Origin: an uncultured Collinsella sp. | Lineage (GTDB): Bacteria; Actinomycetota; Coriobacteriia; Coriobacteriales; Coriobacteriaceae | DNA length: 30,980 nucleotides | Reading direction: 5' to 3' | NCBI GenBank assembly: GCA_902465115.1 | Contig: CABQMC010000001.1 | Location: 1 to 30,980 of the forward strand | Shown here: positions 1-7,166 of the stretch, piece by piece | Layout of the letters: each line of letters opens with the position of its first letter | Position numbering within the stretch: the first letter of the stretch is position 1 | Translations under genes and position numbers: made by a program | Notes under the pieces: model-generated | The model's input: only the letters and a program-made list of their open reading frames with translations | What the model was told of the DNA's origin: nothing | Databases searched by the model: none

Positions 1-214
1 CAAAGGCGATTTCTTCCAGATAGGCCTCAATAGTCGGCTGATGCTTTTTGAGCTGCGCGATGGCAAAGCGCGAGGGGGCCTCGATCGTGAGCGTATCTTC
101 GGTCAGGCTTATGGCGCGCGATTGCCCCAGCATGTTGATGAGGCGTGCATCTTGGCCGTCGCGCTGGCAAAAGGCGATGGCATCCCCCAGGATGATGCTT
201 GCTTCCTCGTCCAC
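1..214 (-). CDS. dnaA: DnaA replication initiator, N-terminal part only (partial at window edge)
   Basis: The reverse strand opens a reading frame at a GTG (212-214) that runs off the window start, giving about 71 residues. The stretch ending LTIEAPSRFAIAQLKKH, then a helix, resembles DnaA domain I (the E. coli counterpart has LALYAPNRF at the same place), the domain used for self-association and helicase loading. The AAA+ and DNA-binding domains lie outside the window, so the call rests on domain I plus context. The start is supported by a GGGAG-type ribosome site just upstream and an in-frame TAA 15 nt before it. The gene begins 15 nt after the stop of the GHKL ATPase gene and is probably co-transcribed with it. 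The orientation away from the candidate origin fits a dnaA gene. Confidence 0.72.
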   Translation of the reverse strand, partial: MDEEASIILGDAIAFCQRDGQDARLINMLGQSRAISLTEDTLTIEAPSRFAIAQLKKHQPTIEAYLEEIAF

Positions 215-229
215 TGTCTCTCCCGTTCT

Positions 230-1582
230 TTAGCTCTGAGCTCGCACGCGAGCGGCGCCGAGTTCGGTCAGATGGTATTTCTGGCCATGCTTGATGACCA
301 AGCCGGCCTGCGCCAAGTCATTGAGCGTGCGTGACCAAGTGGGGGCCGAGTTTCCAAACGCCCTCGCAAGATCGGTTGCGCCGCACGCTTGATTTTGCGC
401 CAGATAGCCCAGCGCGGCGTTGCCGCGATCGCTTACGAACACGTCCGGTTGTGGCTGTGCATACTGATTTACTGCATTAGGATACATCATTTGAGCTGCT
501 GGTTGTTGAGAACTCTGCGTCGGCGGCATTTGCTGTTGAAAACTTTGAGGCCACTGTTGGTAAGGCTGCGGAGGCGTCTGCTGGGCCCAGGGGTTGTGCT
601 GCTGCTGCGGCATCTGCTGGTACGGCTGCTGATATCCCTGCTGGTACTGCTGCGGGAACTGCTGGCCATACCCCAGTGGCGGCATCTGCTGATATGGATA
701 TCCCTGTTGGTACGGCTGATAGCCCATTTGCTGGCCACCCGGCGCCCCCGTCGCCTGCTGCATTGCTGCTGCATCCTGATCAGCCAGCGGCATGGCCTCT
801 GGCATGTTTGGCGGCATCGACATAGATGCCGCCTGGGGTTCTTGTGTGGGAAGCATTCCGGGCTGCTGCATCTGTCCCACGGGGGGCTGCATCTGCTGCG
901 TTGCCACGGGCTGCTGCGCAAAAGCTCCCGGCAGGGGATATGTGGGCTGCTCCGTCTCGGGCCGCACGGCAGCGCCGCGTCCGCCGGCACGCTCGATTTC
1001 CTGCACGCGTTTAGGGTTCAGGCTTACCGTAACCACGGTGCCGTTGCCCATGTTGTCCTCGATGGATACGGCACCGCCGGCGTTTTCCAAATACTCCTGC
1101 ACCATGGGAAACCCTGCTCCGGTTCCACGGATATAGCGCTTCATCTTGCTGTTTGCGCTGGTAACGCCAAAGTCGAAAGCACGTTCCTTGTCGTCGATGC
1201 CGGGTCCTTGGTCAGCAAAGCGGATGGTGTCTCCGCCGTCCAGAATCGAGATGATGGGCTCGGCAAAGTGTGCGTGGATAAAGTTTTCGACAATCTCGCG
1301 GATGACCATGAGCGAGATATGGCCACCTTGTTCTTTCATGCACTGGTAGACGGTGTTGGTCGTCTCTTCCAAATACGTGCGGACATCTTGCGGATCAATG
1401 ACGATCACCCGCGGTGTCGACAGCATGTCGTCATAGACGGCGATGCGCGCGGCGTACATGGCTTTTGGCGCCTGCGTGGTCGTCTGCTCGCCTTCCGCAC
1501 GCTCTTCGCGCACGCCGGTGATGTGCTCGTTGTCGGGTGCCGGGTCTCCGGAATCGACCATGGTGTAAAAGTCGTCAGACAT
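230..1582 (-). CDS. GHKL-type ATPase with Gln/Pro-rich linker and C-terminal winged helix
   Basis: 450 residues with three parts. Residues about 55-190 form a GHKL (HSP90/histidine-kinase-like) ATPase fold: N box EIVENFIHAHF with Asn100, G1 box DQGPG at 124-128 and G2 box GTGAG at 153-157. This resembles the anti-sigma kinases SpoIIAB/RsbW; no phosphoacceptor His box is present. Residues about 205-390 are low complexity, rich in Gln, Pro, Tyr and Met, and likely disordered. Residues about 390-446 look like a winged helix (ATDLARAFGNSAPTWSRTLNDLAQAGLV). The protein may therefore bind ATP and DNA. It is the first gene left of the candidate origin and is followed 15 nt later by dnaA, so a role in replication or origin control is possible, but that is only inference from position. 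I do not recognise a named family member. Confidence 0.85.
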   Translation of the reverse strand: MSDDFYTMVDSGDPAPDNEHITGVREERAEGEQTTTQAPKAMYAARIAVYDDMLSTPRVIVIDPQDVRTYLEETTNTVYQCMKEQGGHISLMVIREIVENFIHAHFAEPIISILDGGDTIRFADQGPGIDDKERAFDFGVTSANSKMKRYIRGTGAGFPMVQEYLENAGGAVSIEDNMGNGTVVTVSLNPKRVQEIERAGGRGAAVRPETEQPTYPLPGAFAQQPVATQQMQPPVGQMQQPGMLPTQEPQAASMSMPPNMPEAMPLADQDAAAMQQATGAPGGQQMGYQPYQQGYPYQQMPPLGYGQQFPQQYQQGYQQPYQQMPQQQHNPWAQQTPPQPYQQWPQSFQQQMPPTQSSQQPAAQMMYPNAVNQYAQPQPDVFVSDRGNAALGYLAQNQACGATDLARAFGNSAPTWSRTLNDLAQAGLVIKHGQKYHLTELGAARVRAQS

Positions 1583-1825
1583 GCCGCTCGCAATCTTTCA
1601 AAAGGTTTCGAACAAATAGTAGCTCACCGTGCAACGTTTCTCATCTTTCGACAACTTTTCAAAACTTGTTGAAAACTTTGGAAAACGGGTGAAAAGTTCT
1701 CAACATTGCCAACATGACCTGTTGAAAACTCGATGAAATATCGTGAAAGGTTGCCATGAGGCGCAAATTTCGGTTGTGCTTATGGGGGAACCGTGTGAAC
1801 TGCGCAACCTTTTACCTTTGATTTC
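1583..1825. other. Candidate chromosomal origin (oriC)
   Basis: This AT-rich gap separates leftward genes (GHKL ATPase, dnaA) from rightward genes (rpmH onward), the usual arrangement around an actinobacterial origin. It holds several degenerate DnaA-box-like elements. TGTTGAAAAC occurs at 1667-1676 and 1720-1729; its complement, TTTTCAACA, is one base from TTTTCCACA. TTTGGAAAAC at 1677-1686 is also one base off, and GTGAAAAG at 1690-1696 is weaker. A 9-bp inverted repeat (AAAGGTTGC at 1746-1754, GCAACCTTT at 1804-1812) lies to the right. No perfect TTATCCACA was seen. GC-skew or marker-frequency data would be decisive. Confidence 0.55.
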
Positions 1826-1855
1826 TTGACATTTGAACATTGATTTCCCTACAAT
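1826..1855 (+). promoter_or_regulatory. Promoter of rpmH operon
   Basis: A consensus -35 box TTGACA (1826-1831) and a -10 box TACAAT (1850-1855) are separated by 18 nt, about 70 nt before the rpmH start. This is the best sigma-70-type promoter in the window and would drive rpmH-rnpA and probably the genes beyond. Confidence 0.8.
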
Positions 1856-1927
1856 CTTCAAGCTCACGTGTCTATATCTGCGTCCGCGTCCCCGCGGACA
1901 CTCGAAATGCAGCAGGAGGAACTTAAG

Positions 1928-2062
1928 ATGAAGCGTACGTATCAGCCTAATAAGCGTAAGCGTGCCAAGACCCATGGCTTCCGTGCCCGTATGGCCACTA
2001 AGGGTGGTCGTGCCGTGCTCGCCCGTCGTCGCGCCAAGGGCCGCAAGCGTCTCACTGTCTAG
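1928..2062 (+). CDS. rpmH: 50S ribosomal protein L34
   Basis: 44 residues starting [22 protein letters not shown] and ending in a basic [10 protein letters not shown] tail, which is the complete L34 signature. It is a small basic protein bound to 23S rRNA in the large ribosomal subunit. The ATG at 1928 is chosen because AGGAGGA (1914-1920) lies 7 nt upstream; a longer in-frame reading from 1868 has no ribosome site and no L34 homology in its extra residues. It is the first gene of the rightward origin cluster, 20 nt before rnpA, under the strong promoter at 1826-1855. Confidence 0.98.
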   Translation: MKRTYQPNKRKRAKTHGFRARMATKGGRAVLARRRAKGRKRLTV

Positions 2063-2082
2063 CAGCGATACACACATCTCGC

Positions 2083-2421
2083 ATGAAGACTATTAAGTCT
2101 CGGCAAGATTTCGAGCATGTGTTCAGTCAGGGGCGTCGTTTCAATCACCCTCTGATTCGAATGACCATATGTGAATCGGTTGGCGAAGGCGACTCCGGAA
2201 GGGTCGCCTTCGTTGGTGCTAAGCGACTCGGTTGTGCCGTCGTGCGCAACCGATCTAAGCGTGTGATGCGCGAGGCCGCCCGCAGCTGCGGATTTCCCGT
2301 TGCGGGTTATGACATCATCTTGTTTGCAACTCCCAAGACGAGGGTTTCCTCGCCGCAGGAGATGGACAAGGCGTTGCGTTCGCTTATGAAGCGCGCCGGC
2401 GTTGCCGGGGAGGAGCGATGA
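2083..2421 (+). CDS. rnpA: Ribonuclease P protein component
   Basis: 112 residues, the usual length. It binds the RNase P RNA and aids removal of tRNA 5' leaders. The family signature is clear: an N-terminal F-x-x-V-F-S-Q-G-R-R stretch, then the RNR motif region ([13 protein letters not shown], around residues 55-68) that contacts catalytic RNA. It follows rpmH by 20 nt and its last codons overlap the yidD start by 4 nt, indicating translational coupling. The rpmH-rnpA pair is nearly universal near bacterial origins. Confidence 0.97.
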   Translation: MKTIKSRQDFEHVFSQGRRFNHPLIRMTICESVGEGDSGRVAFVGAKRLGCAVVRNRSKRVMREAARSCGFPVAGYDIILFATPKTRVSSPQEMDKALRSLMKRAGVAGEER

Positions 2422-2642
2422 GCAATCACGTTTTGCGACGTGTTGCCATCGCTCCTATTCGCATATATCAACAGGTTATTTCGCCCTTATTGCCTGACGC
2501 CTGCATTTATTACCCAACGTGCTCGCAATACGCCATCCAGGCGATTGAGAAGCACGGTGTTTTGAGAGGCTGCTGGCTTGCCGTGAGGCGCATCGCTCGC
2601 TGCAATCCCCTGCACGTCGGCGGTTATGACCCTGTGCCCTAG
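2418..2642 (+). CDS. yidD: Membrane protein insertion efficiency factor YidD
   Basis: 74 residues. The family core is present: an amphipathic N-terminal helix ([19 protein letters not shown]), the [19 protein letters not shown] motif with conserved cysteines, then [18 protein letters not shown]. YidD is a small inner-membrane-associated protein that assists YidC-dependent insertion. The ATG at 2418 overlaps the 3' end of rnpA (ATGA overlap), and yidC starts 29 nt downstream, so the order rnpA-yidD-yidC is the classic one. Confidence 0.96.
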   Translation: MSNHVLRRVAIAPIRIYQQVISPLLPDACIYYPTCSQYAIQAIEKHGVLRGCWLAVRRIARCNPLHVGGYDPVP

Positions 2643-2671
2643 CGGGCACTCGCTATCGGAGGAAAACTTAC

Positions 2672-3442
2672 ATGTGGGATTGGATCGTTAACATCCTTTT
2701 CGAGCTGCTCAAGCTCATCCAGACCTTTGCGGTCGACTGGGGCCTGTCCATCATCATCCTGGTGGTCATCATCCGTCTGCTGCTGACGCCGCTTATGCTC
2801 AAGTCGACCAAGTCGACGGCTCGCATGCAGGTGCTGCAGCCCAAGATGCTCGAGATCCAGGAGCGCTATGCCGACGATCCCCAGCGTCAGGCCGAGGAGA
2901 TGCAGAAGTTCTACAGCGAGAACAAGTTCAACCCCATGGCTGGTTGTTTGCCGCTGCTGATTCAGATGCCTATCCTGTTCGCCCTGTTTACATTGCTGCG
3001 CAACCTGCCGCAGTACTTTAACGACGGCACGTTCTCGTTCTTCAACATCCTGCCCGACCTGACCACCACGCCGAGCGCTTCCTTTGCCGATGGCTTTATG
3101 GTTGCACTGCCTGCGCTGGTTTGCCTGATCCTGTTTGCCGTCCTGACCCTGATTCCGCAGCTCTATATGTCGCGCAACCAGACCGGCCAGCAGGCTCAGA
3201 GCATGCGTATGATGGCCGTTGTCATGACGGTCATGATGCTTTGGATGGGCTGGAGCCTTCCCGTTGGTGTTCTGCTGTACTACGACGTCTCGTCTGCTTG
3301 GCAGGTTATCCAGCAGATTTTTGTGACGCAGAAGGTCATCGACAAGGCGAAGGCCGATGAGGAGGAGCGTCTTAAGAACGCTCCGCTGCAGGTTGAGGTC
3401 ACTCGTCGCGAGAAGAAGCCGCGCCCGCACAAGAAGAAGTAG
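2672..3442 (+). CDS. yidC: Membrane protein insertase YidC/OxaI, short Gram-positive form
   Basis: 256 residues, lacking the large periplasmic domain of proteobacterial YidC, as expected for Gram-positives. The first core membrane segment (about 22-42) carries the conserved groove arginine Arg35 (VVIIRLLLTP). A cytoplasmic coiled hairpin follows (about 43-90), then FNPMAGCLPLLIQMPILFALF and three further hydrophobic segments to about residue 215. The C-terminal tail is very basic (RREKKPRPHKKK), a feature of OxaI/YidC forms that bind ribosomes. GGAGG (2658-2662) precedes the ATG. It inserts membrane proteins with or without Sec. Confidence 0.96.
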   Translation: MWDWIVNILFELLKLIQTFAVDWGLSIIILVVIIRLLLTPLMLKSTKSTARMQVLQPKMLEIQERYADDPQRQAEEMQKFYSENKFNPMAGCLPLLIQMPILFALFTLLRNLPQYFNDGTFSFFNILPDLTTTPSASFADGFMVALPALVCLILFAVLTLIPQLYMSRNQTGQQAQSMRMMAVVMTVMMLWMGWSLPVGVLLYYDVSSAWQVIQQIFVTQKVIDKAKADEEERLKNAPLQVEVTRREKKPRPHKKK

Positions 3443-3459
3443 TGGGATATCAATCTTAT

Positions 3460-3471
3460 TTAGGTACCTAA
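3460..3471. repeat. Perfect 12-bp palindrome TTAGGTACCTAA, copy 1
   Basis: A perfect palindrome between the yidC stop and the jag ribosome site. The same 12 bases plus the following C recur at 6965-6977. The function is unknown; a protein-binding operator or an RNA processing site are possibilities. Confidence 0.6.
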
Positions 3472-3486
3472 CTTTTGGAGTACGTT

Positions 3487-4056
3487 ATGTCTGAAGAGAT
3501 CATCGAGGATATGCTTGAGGAGGTTGCCCCGCAGGTCGCGGGCGATTATCCCGAGATTGCACAGCGCTACAAGGCTGGTGAAGAGCTGACCGATGAGGAG
3601 CTCGACACCATTGCCGATGTTGCGATTTCCATCCTGCGTTCCATCCTTTCGCACTTCGATGCCGCCAACTCTCCTATCGATGAGTATGAGGGCGACGAGG
3701 GTGAGCTGATTTTGGATGTAACGGCTCCCGATCTTGCTGTTCTCATTGGCCGTCATGGTCGCACCCTTGATGCCCTTCAGGTTATGTTCTCTTTGCTGGT
3801 GAGCCGCAAGCTTGGCTTTAGGTATCCGGTTGTAGTGGACGTCGAGGGATACAAGAGCCGCCGTCAGGACAAGGTTGCCTCCATGGCTCAGTCTGCTGCC
3901 GAGCGCGCCATCCGCACTCACAAGAGTGTTTCGCTTCCGCCCATGAATGCCTACGAGCGTCGACTGGTTCACATTGCACTTCGTGGCAATGATGCGGTCG
4001 ATACTCATTCTGAGGGTTCTGACCCTGATCGCCATGTAGTGATTGTTGCTCGATAA
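3487..4056 (+). CDS. jag: Jag/KhpB RNA-binding protein (KH + R3H)
   Basis: 189 residues. A KH domain of the Jag type carries GRHG in LIGRHGRTLDALQVM (about residues 88-102). It is followed by an R3H domain with the R-x3-H pair in YERRLVHIALR (about 158-168). KhpB/Jag binds RNA with KhpA and affects cell division and envelope growth in Gram-positives. The N-terminus is acidic and helical and does not obviously match the canonical Jag_N domain. The ATG at 3487 is preferred because GGAG (3477-3480) is 6 nt upstream; a TTG at 3475 lies before that site. It sits after yidC as usual and ends before a strong terminator. Confidence 0.93.
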   Translation: MSEEIIEDMLEEVAPQVAGDYPEIAQRYKAGEELTDEELDTIADVAISILRSILSHFDAANSPIDEYEGDEGELILDVTAPDLAVLIGRHGRTLDALQVMFSLLVSRKLGFRYPVVVDVEGYKSRRQDKVASMAQSAAERAIRTHKSVSLPPMNAYERRLVHIALRGNDAVDTHSEGSDPDRHVVIVAR

Positions 4057-4074
4057 TCTACTCGAGCTTATGCT

Positions 4075-4107
4075 AAGGGGACGTGGTTTCCACGTCCCCT
4101 TTTTTTT
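4075..4107 (+). terminator. Rho-independent terminator after jag
   Basis: A perfect 12-bp stem (4075-4086 with 4090-4101), a TTT loop and a run of eight T. It closes the rpmH-jag transcription unit and separates it from rsmG. Confidence 0.95.
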
Positions 4108-4153
4108 GTCAAAAGTTCTCGATACACTGATTTTTGTCAGAAAGGAGCTTTCG

Positions 4154-4891
4154 TTGTTGGTACTTACTGATCAGCAGGCTGACGAGATGTTGAGTCGTCT
4201 AACTTCCTATTGCAAAGAGTATTCCTTGAGCGTAACTGATGTTGAGCTGAGGAAATGTATCCAGCATTTGGATTTGGTTCTTGAAACAAATAAGACAACC
4301 AATCTCACCCGTATTCTTAACGTAGGAGATGCTGCAGTACTTCATATCCTTGATTCACTTGTTTTGCTTCCCTATACCAATAAGGCTCCAGAGGGAGCTT
4401 TGCTTGATATGGGTACAGGTGCTGGCTTCCCTGGTATTCCGTTAACCATAGCCTCCCATCGTAAAGCTACTTATATTGACTCTGTTGGCAAGAAGGTTGA
4501 TGCTGTCAATTCTTTTGTTCATGCTCTTGGATTGAAACATGCTCATGCGGTTCATGATCGTCTTGAAGAATATGCTCGAAGCCATAAGAAGCAGTTCTCT
4601 GTTGTGACCGCCCGCGCACTGGCCCCTCTACCGATTCTTGTTGAGTATGCGGCTCCGTACCTCAAGGATGGAGGGCTATTTGTTATCACCAAGGGCAATC
4701 CTTCGGATGAGGAGCTTGCTTCTGGCATGTCAGCAGCAAAGATTTGCGGCTTCACTTTGCTTCTGAATGACGCTATCGACTTGCCTGAAGGCCTGGGCCA
4801 CAGGGAGTTTATTGTTCTTAAGAAGAGTCACCCAGCATCCGTTTCATTGCCTCGTGCAAACGGCATGGCAAAGAAGAATCCACTTGCCTAG
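4154..4891 (+). CDS. rsmG: 16S rRNA (guanine-N7) methyltransferase RsmG
   Basis: 245 residues from the TTG at 4154. RsmG methylates G527 (E. coli numbering) of 16S rRNA using S-adenosylmethionine. The SAM-binding motif LLDMGTGAGFPGIPL is at residues about 83-97, preceded by the family stretch NLTRI...HILDSL. The TTG start is chosen because AAAGGAG (4141-4147) lies 6 nt before it; the open frame extends upstream through the jag terminator, which cannot be coding for this gene. A TTG at 4157 or an ATG at 4187 remain alternatives. The gene is visibly AT-richer than most of the window. It is followed directly by parS sites and parAB, a common order. Confidence 0.93.
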   Translation: MLVLTDQQADEMLSRLTSYCKEYSLSVTDVELRKCIQHLDLVLETNKTTNLTRILNVGDAAVLHILDSLVLLPYTNKAPEGALLDMGTGAGFPGIPLTIASHRKATYIDSVGKKVDAVNSFVHALGLKHAHAVHDRLEEYARSHKKQFSVVTARALAPLPILVEYAAPYLKDGGLFVITKGNPSDEELASGMSAAKICGFTLLLNDAIDLPEGLGHREFIVLKKSHPASVSLPRANGMAKKNPLA

Positions 4892-4892
4892 A

Positions 4893-4908
4893 TGTTTCAC
4901 GTGAAACA
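4893..4908. promoter_or_regulatory. parS site 1
   Basis: An exact match to the 16-bp chromosomal parS consensus TGTTTCACGTGAAACA, a perfect palindrome just after the rsmG stop. ParB (encoded downstream) loads here and clamps onto DNA in a CTP-dependent way. Confidence 0.97.
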
Positions 4909-4931
4909 TAATGGATACTAACAACTTGCAG

Positions 4932-4947
4932 TGTTTCATGTGAAACA
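4932..4947. promoter_or_regulatory. parS site 2
   Basis: TGTTTCATGTGAAACA, one central base different from consensus parS. It is in the rsmG-parA gap, 23 nt from site 1 and 23 nt from site 3, so the three sites are evenly spaced. Confidence 0.93.
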
Positions 4948-4970
4948 TTGCGGTTGATATCGAATCGGAA

Positions 4971-4986
4971 TGTTTCACGTGAAACA
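4971..4986. promoter_or_regulatory. parS site 3
   Basis: A second exact TGTTTCACGTGAAACA, about 40 nt before the parA start. Besides segregation, ParB bound here could affect parAB transcription. Confidence 0.97.
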
Positions 4987-5025
4987 TCCTCCGTTTGACA
5001 GCTTTAATACACACCAGGAGGGACC

Positions 5026-5826
5026 GTGGGATTTCGCGACGTTAAGCGTTCTAAGAGCGCAAAAGACACGCGTATCATTGCAATCATCAATCAAAAAGGC
5101 GGCGTCGGTAAGTCAACGACGGCTGTAAACCTTGCAGCAGCACTGGGTGAGCAGGGTCGTAAGACACTGATTGTCGATTTTGATCCGCAAGGAAACAGCA
5201 CCAGTGGATTCGGAATTGAAAAAGAAGACCTTGATCACTGCATCTATGATGCATTGTTGAATGATGTGCCGGCAGAATCGCTTGTTCTTGATACAAATTG
5301 CAAAAAAGTATTCGTAATTCCGGCTACAATTCAGCTTGCAGGCGCGGAAATTGAACTCGTAAGCGCAATTGCTCGTGAAACCCGTCTCAAAGATTTGCTT
5401 GAGCCGATTCAGGACGAGTTTGATTTTATATTCATTGACTGCCCTCCTTCGCTCGGCCTGCTTACTATCAACGCTTTGACCGCAGCAGACAGCGTTTTGA
5501 TTCCGATCCAGTGCGAGTATTACGCACTCGAGGGCGTTACGAAGCTGCTTGAGTCAATGAAGATGGTCAAATCTCGTCTGAACAAGGGCTTGGACACCTA
5601 CGGTGTGCTTATGACCATGTATGACTCGCGTACTTCTCTATCGAATCAGGTTGTTGAGGAGGTTCAATCGTACTTTGGTGATAAGGCGTTTAAGACGTTG
5701 ATCCCCCGTACGGTTAAAATCTCCGAAGCTCCGTCTTTTGGAGAACCGGTAATTACCTATGCACCTCAAAATAAGGGTGCAAAAGCATATATGAACCTTG
5801 CAAAAGAGGTGATCAAGCGTGCCTAG
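5026..5826 (+). CDS. parA: Chromosome-partitioning ATPase ParA (Soj)
   Basis: 266 residues. The deviant Walker A motif KGGVGKST is at residues 24-31, with the signature lysine. It is followed by the Walker A' region VDFDPQGN and Walker B FIDCPPSLGLLT. ParA is a nucleoid-bound ATPase that moves or sorts ParB-parS complexes. The start is a GTG at 5026 preceded by AGGAGG (5016-5021); the N-terminal extension before the Walker motif is short and basic. It overlaps parB by 8 nt and follows three parS sites, which makes the identity secure. Confidence 0.97.
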   Translation: MGFRDVKRSKSAKDTRIIAIINQKGGVGKSTTAVNLAAALGEQGRKTLIVDFDPQGNSTSGFGIEKEDLDHCIYDALLNDVPAESLVLDTNCKKVFVIPATIQLAGAEIELVSAIARETRLKDLLEPIQDEFDFIFIDCPPSLGLLTINALTAADSVLIPIQCEYYALEGVTKLLESMKMVKSRLNKGLDTYGVLMTMYDSRTSLSNQVVEEVQSYFGDKAFKTLIPRTVKISEAPSFGEPVITYAPQNKGAKAYMNLAKEVIKRA

Positions 5827-6724
5827 TGTAAAGAAACGTGGCGGATTGGGACGTGGACTCAATGCTTTGGTCTCAGAGGCCGAGTATGAGACCGGTGGTT
5901 CGGCTACATCGGCTGCAAATACCGCATCTGAAACAAAACTACCTATTGAGGATATCGTTCCCAACCCAAATCAGCCACGAATTCATTTTAACGAAACTGA
6001 ACTTCGCGAGTTGAGCGAATCAATCCAAGAACATGGCGTCTTGCAGCCGCTTTTGGTTCGCAAGCATGGAAACGGCTATGAGATCATTGCTGGTGAGCGT
6101 CGTTACCAAGCGTCAAAGCTTGCTGGTCTTGAGGAACTGCCTGTCATCATTAAAGATGTTAACGATGAAGAAATGCTGGCTCTTGCTCTTATCGAAAACC
6201 TTCAACGTTCTGATCTGAATCCCGTCGAAGAGGCTAAGGGCTATCGACAGCTCATCGATGCCAGCGGTATGACCCAAGAGGCATTGTCGAGGGCGGTAAG
6301 CAAGTCACGCTCTGCAATTACAAACTCGCTGCGCCTTCTCGATCTCCCTGAAGTTGTTCAGCAGATGATTTTTGAGGGCAAACTTACTGCTGGTCATGCG
6401 CGTGCTATTCTTGCAGTTCCCTATGAGGACGCTCGAATTCGACTTGCAGAGAAGGTTGTTGCAGAGGGCCTTTCCGTAAGAGCGACAGAAAATCTCGCTC
6501 CGTTGTTTTCTGCCGGAGAGACACCTAAGACACCGAGGCCTGCAACGCCTCAGTCTTTTAAAAAGGCTGCCCGCGTGCTTCGTCAGGTTTTTAATACCAA
6601 CGTGCGTGTGAAGAGCTCGCGTGGAAAGAATAAGATTGAGATTGAGTTTAAAGACGAGGAAGAGCTCTCTCGTATTCTTGGTGAAATGATTAGGTTTGAT
6701 CAAGGAGGCCAAGATGAGGAATAA
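5819..6724 (+). CDS. parB: Chromosome-partitioning protein ParB (Spo0J), CTP-dependent clamp
   Basis: 301 residues. The ParB/Srx nucleotide-binding region (about 40-130) has the CTP-binding GERR motif at 92-95 and ENLQRSDLNPVEEA. The parS-binding helix-turn-helix (about 150-175) reads MTQEALSRAVSKSRSAITNSLRLL. A linker with Pro/Thr (about 228-245) leads to a C-terminal dimerisation domain ending FDQGGQDEE. The start codon is GTG, embedded in the 3' end of parA. The basic N-terminus KKRGGLGRGL is the usual ParA-activating peptide. ParB clamps at the parS sites in this window. Confidence 0.97.
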   Translation: MPSVKKRGGLGRGLNALVSEAEYETGGSATSAANTASETKLPIEDIVPNPNQPRIHFNETELRELSESIQEHGVLQPLLVRKHGNGYEIIAGERRYQASKLAGLEELPVIIKDVNDEEMLALALIENLQRSDLNPVEEAKGYRQLIDASGMTQEALSRAVSKSRSAITNSLRLLDLPEVVQQMIFEGKLTAGHARAILAVPYEDARIRLAEKVVAEGLSVRATENLAPLFSAGETPKTPRPATPQSFKKAARVLRQVFNTNVRVKSSRGKNKIEIEFKDEEELSRILGEMIRFDQGGQDEE

Positions 6725-6968
6725 GATTTTAACTGCGATTGCATTGGCGACGACTGTCGCGGCTGGTACCTTTGCTGGATATAAGATCGCGACAGACGAT
6801 GAACTTCGAGGTCGTCTGCTTCGAGGCGCGCAAGATATCGTCGATACTTCCAAGAAGAAAATGGATGTTATGACAGAAGATGTTGCCATGCGTACAGCTC
6901 AGGTAACAAAGAATCCTAAGATTAATCAAGGTTGGGTAAGCAACCAATGGGAAAATGTAGGCTATTAG
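6714..6968 (+). CDS. Small membrane-anchored protein of unknown function
   Basis: 84 residues from the ATG at 6714, with AAGGAGG (6702-6708) 5 nt upstream inside the parB 3' end, so it overlaps parB by 11 nt and is probably translated with it. There is one hydrophobic segment (about residues 5-22, ILTAIALATTVAAGTFAGY). It is followed by a charged helical region (DELRGRLLRGAQDIVDTSKKKMDVMTEDV), loosely reminiscent of YtxH-type proteins. The stop codon lies inside a TTAGGTACCTAA palindrome. I do not recognise a function. A longer start at 6696 lacks a ribosome site. Confidence 0.75.
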   Translation: MRNKILTAIALATTVAAGTFAGYKIATDDELRGRLLRGAQDIVDTSKKKMDVMTEDVAMRTAQVTKNPKINQGWVSNQWENVGY

Positions 6969-6976
6969 GTACCTAA
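6965..6976. repeat. Perfect 12-bp palindrome TTAGGTACCTAA, copy 2
   Basis: Identical to the palindrome at 3460-3471, with the following C also shared. It overlaps the TAG stop of the small membrane protein, 22 nt before a terminator stem. Confidence 0.6.
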
Positions 6977-6998
6977 CAATTACTTAGCATATTTTGAT

Positions 6999-7038
6999 GG
7001 GTCCTTGTCTGATTCACGAGACAAGGACCCCTTATTTT
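6999..7038 (+). terminator. Terminator after the parAB operon
   Basis: A perfect 12-bp stem (6999-7010 with 7019-7030), an 8-nt loop, then CCTTATTTT. It closes the rsmG-parA-parB-small-protein group. Confidence 0.8.
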
Positions 7039-7090
7039 GGCCGTAAAAATGGGACCAGTAGCAGCTGATTCAAAATTAAGGTCAATAAAT

Positions 7091-7128
7091 GAAACGGCCA
7101 CGGTTGCATATCCTGCAGCCGTGGCCGT
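7091..7128 (-). terminator. Probable terminator of rlmN
   Basis: A long GC-rich hairpin with an 11-bp perfect outer stem (AACGGCCACGG and its complement), lying about 40-75 nt past the rlmN stop on the minus strand. The T run that follows is poor, so termination may be partial or Rho-assisted. Confidence 0.55.
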
Positions 7129-7132
7129 TCGA

Positions 7133-7148
7133 TGTTTCACATGAAACG
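7133..7148. promoter_or_regulatory. parS-like site 4 (weaker)
   Basis: TGTTTCACATGAAACG matches parS at 14 of 16 positions, with one central and one terminal mismatch. It is between the rlmN stop and its hairpin, about 2.2 kb from the main cluster. It is probably a genuine, lower-affinity ParB site. Confidence 0.8.
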
Positions 7149-7166
7149 TTTTGGGATGCGACTCCC

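Noticed and set aside
600..760. Repetitive tract resembling a short tandem repeat or CRISPR-like array
   Set aside because: It is codon-level repetition encoding a Gln/Pro/Tyr-rich linker, with no regular repeat-spacer pattern.
389..1672. Plus-strand frame of 427 codons opposite the GHKL gene
   Set aside because: A Leu/Arg-rich translation of the reverse of the Gln-rich linker; the minus strand has clear GHKL motifs.
4043..4153. N-terminal extension of rsmG from an ATG at 4043
   Set aside because: It would translate through the jag stop region and a strong terminator, and has no family similarity; the TTG at 4154 has a proper ribosome site.
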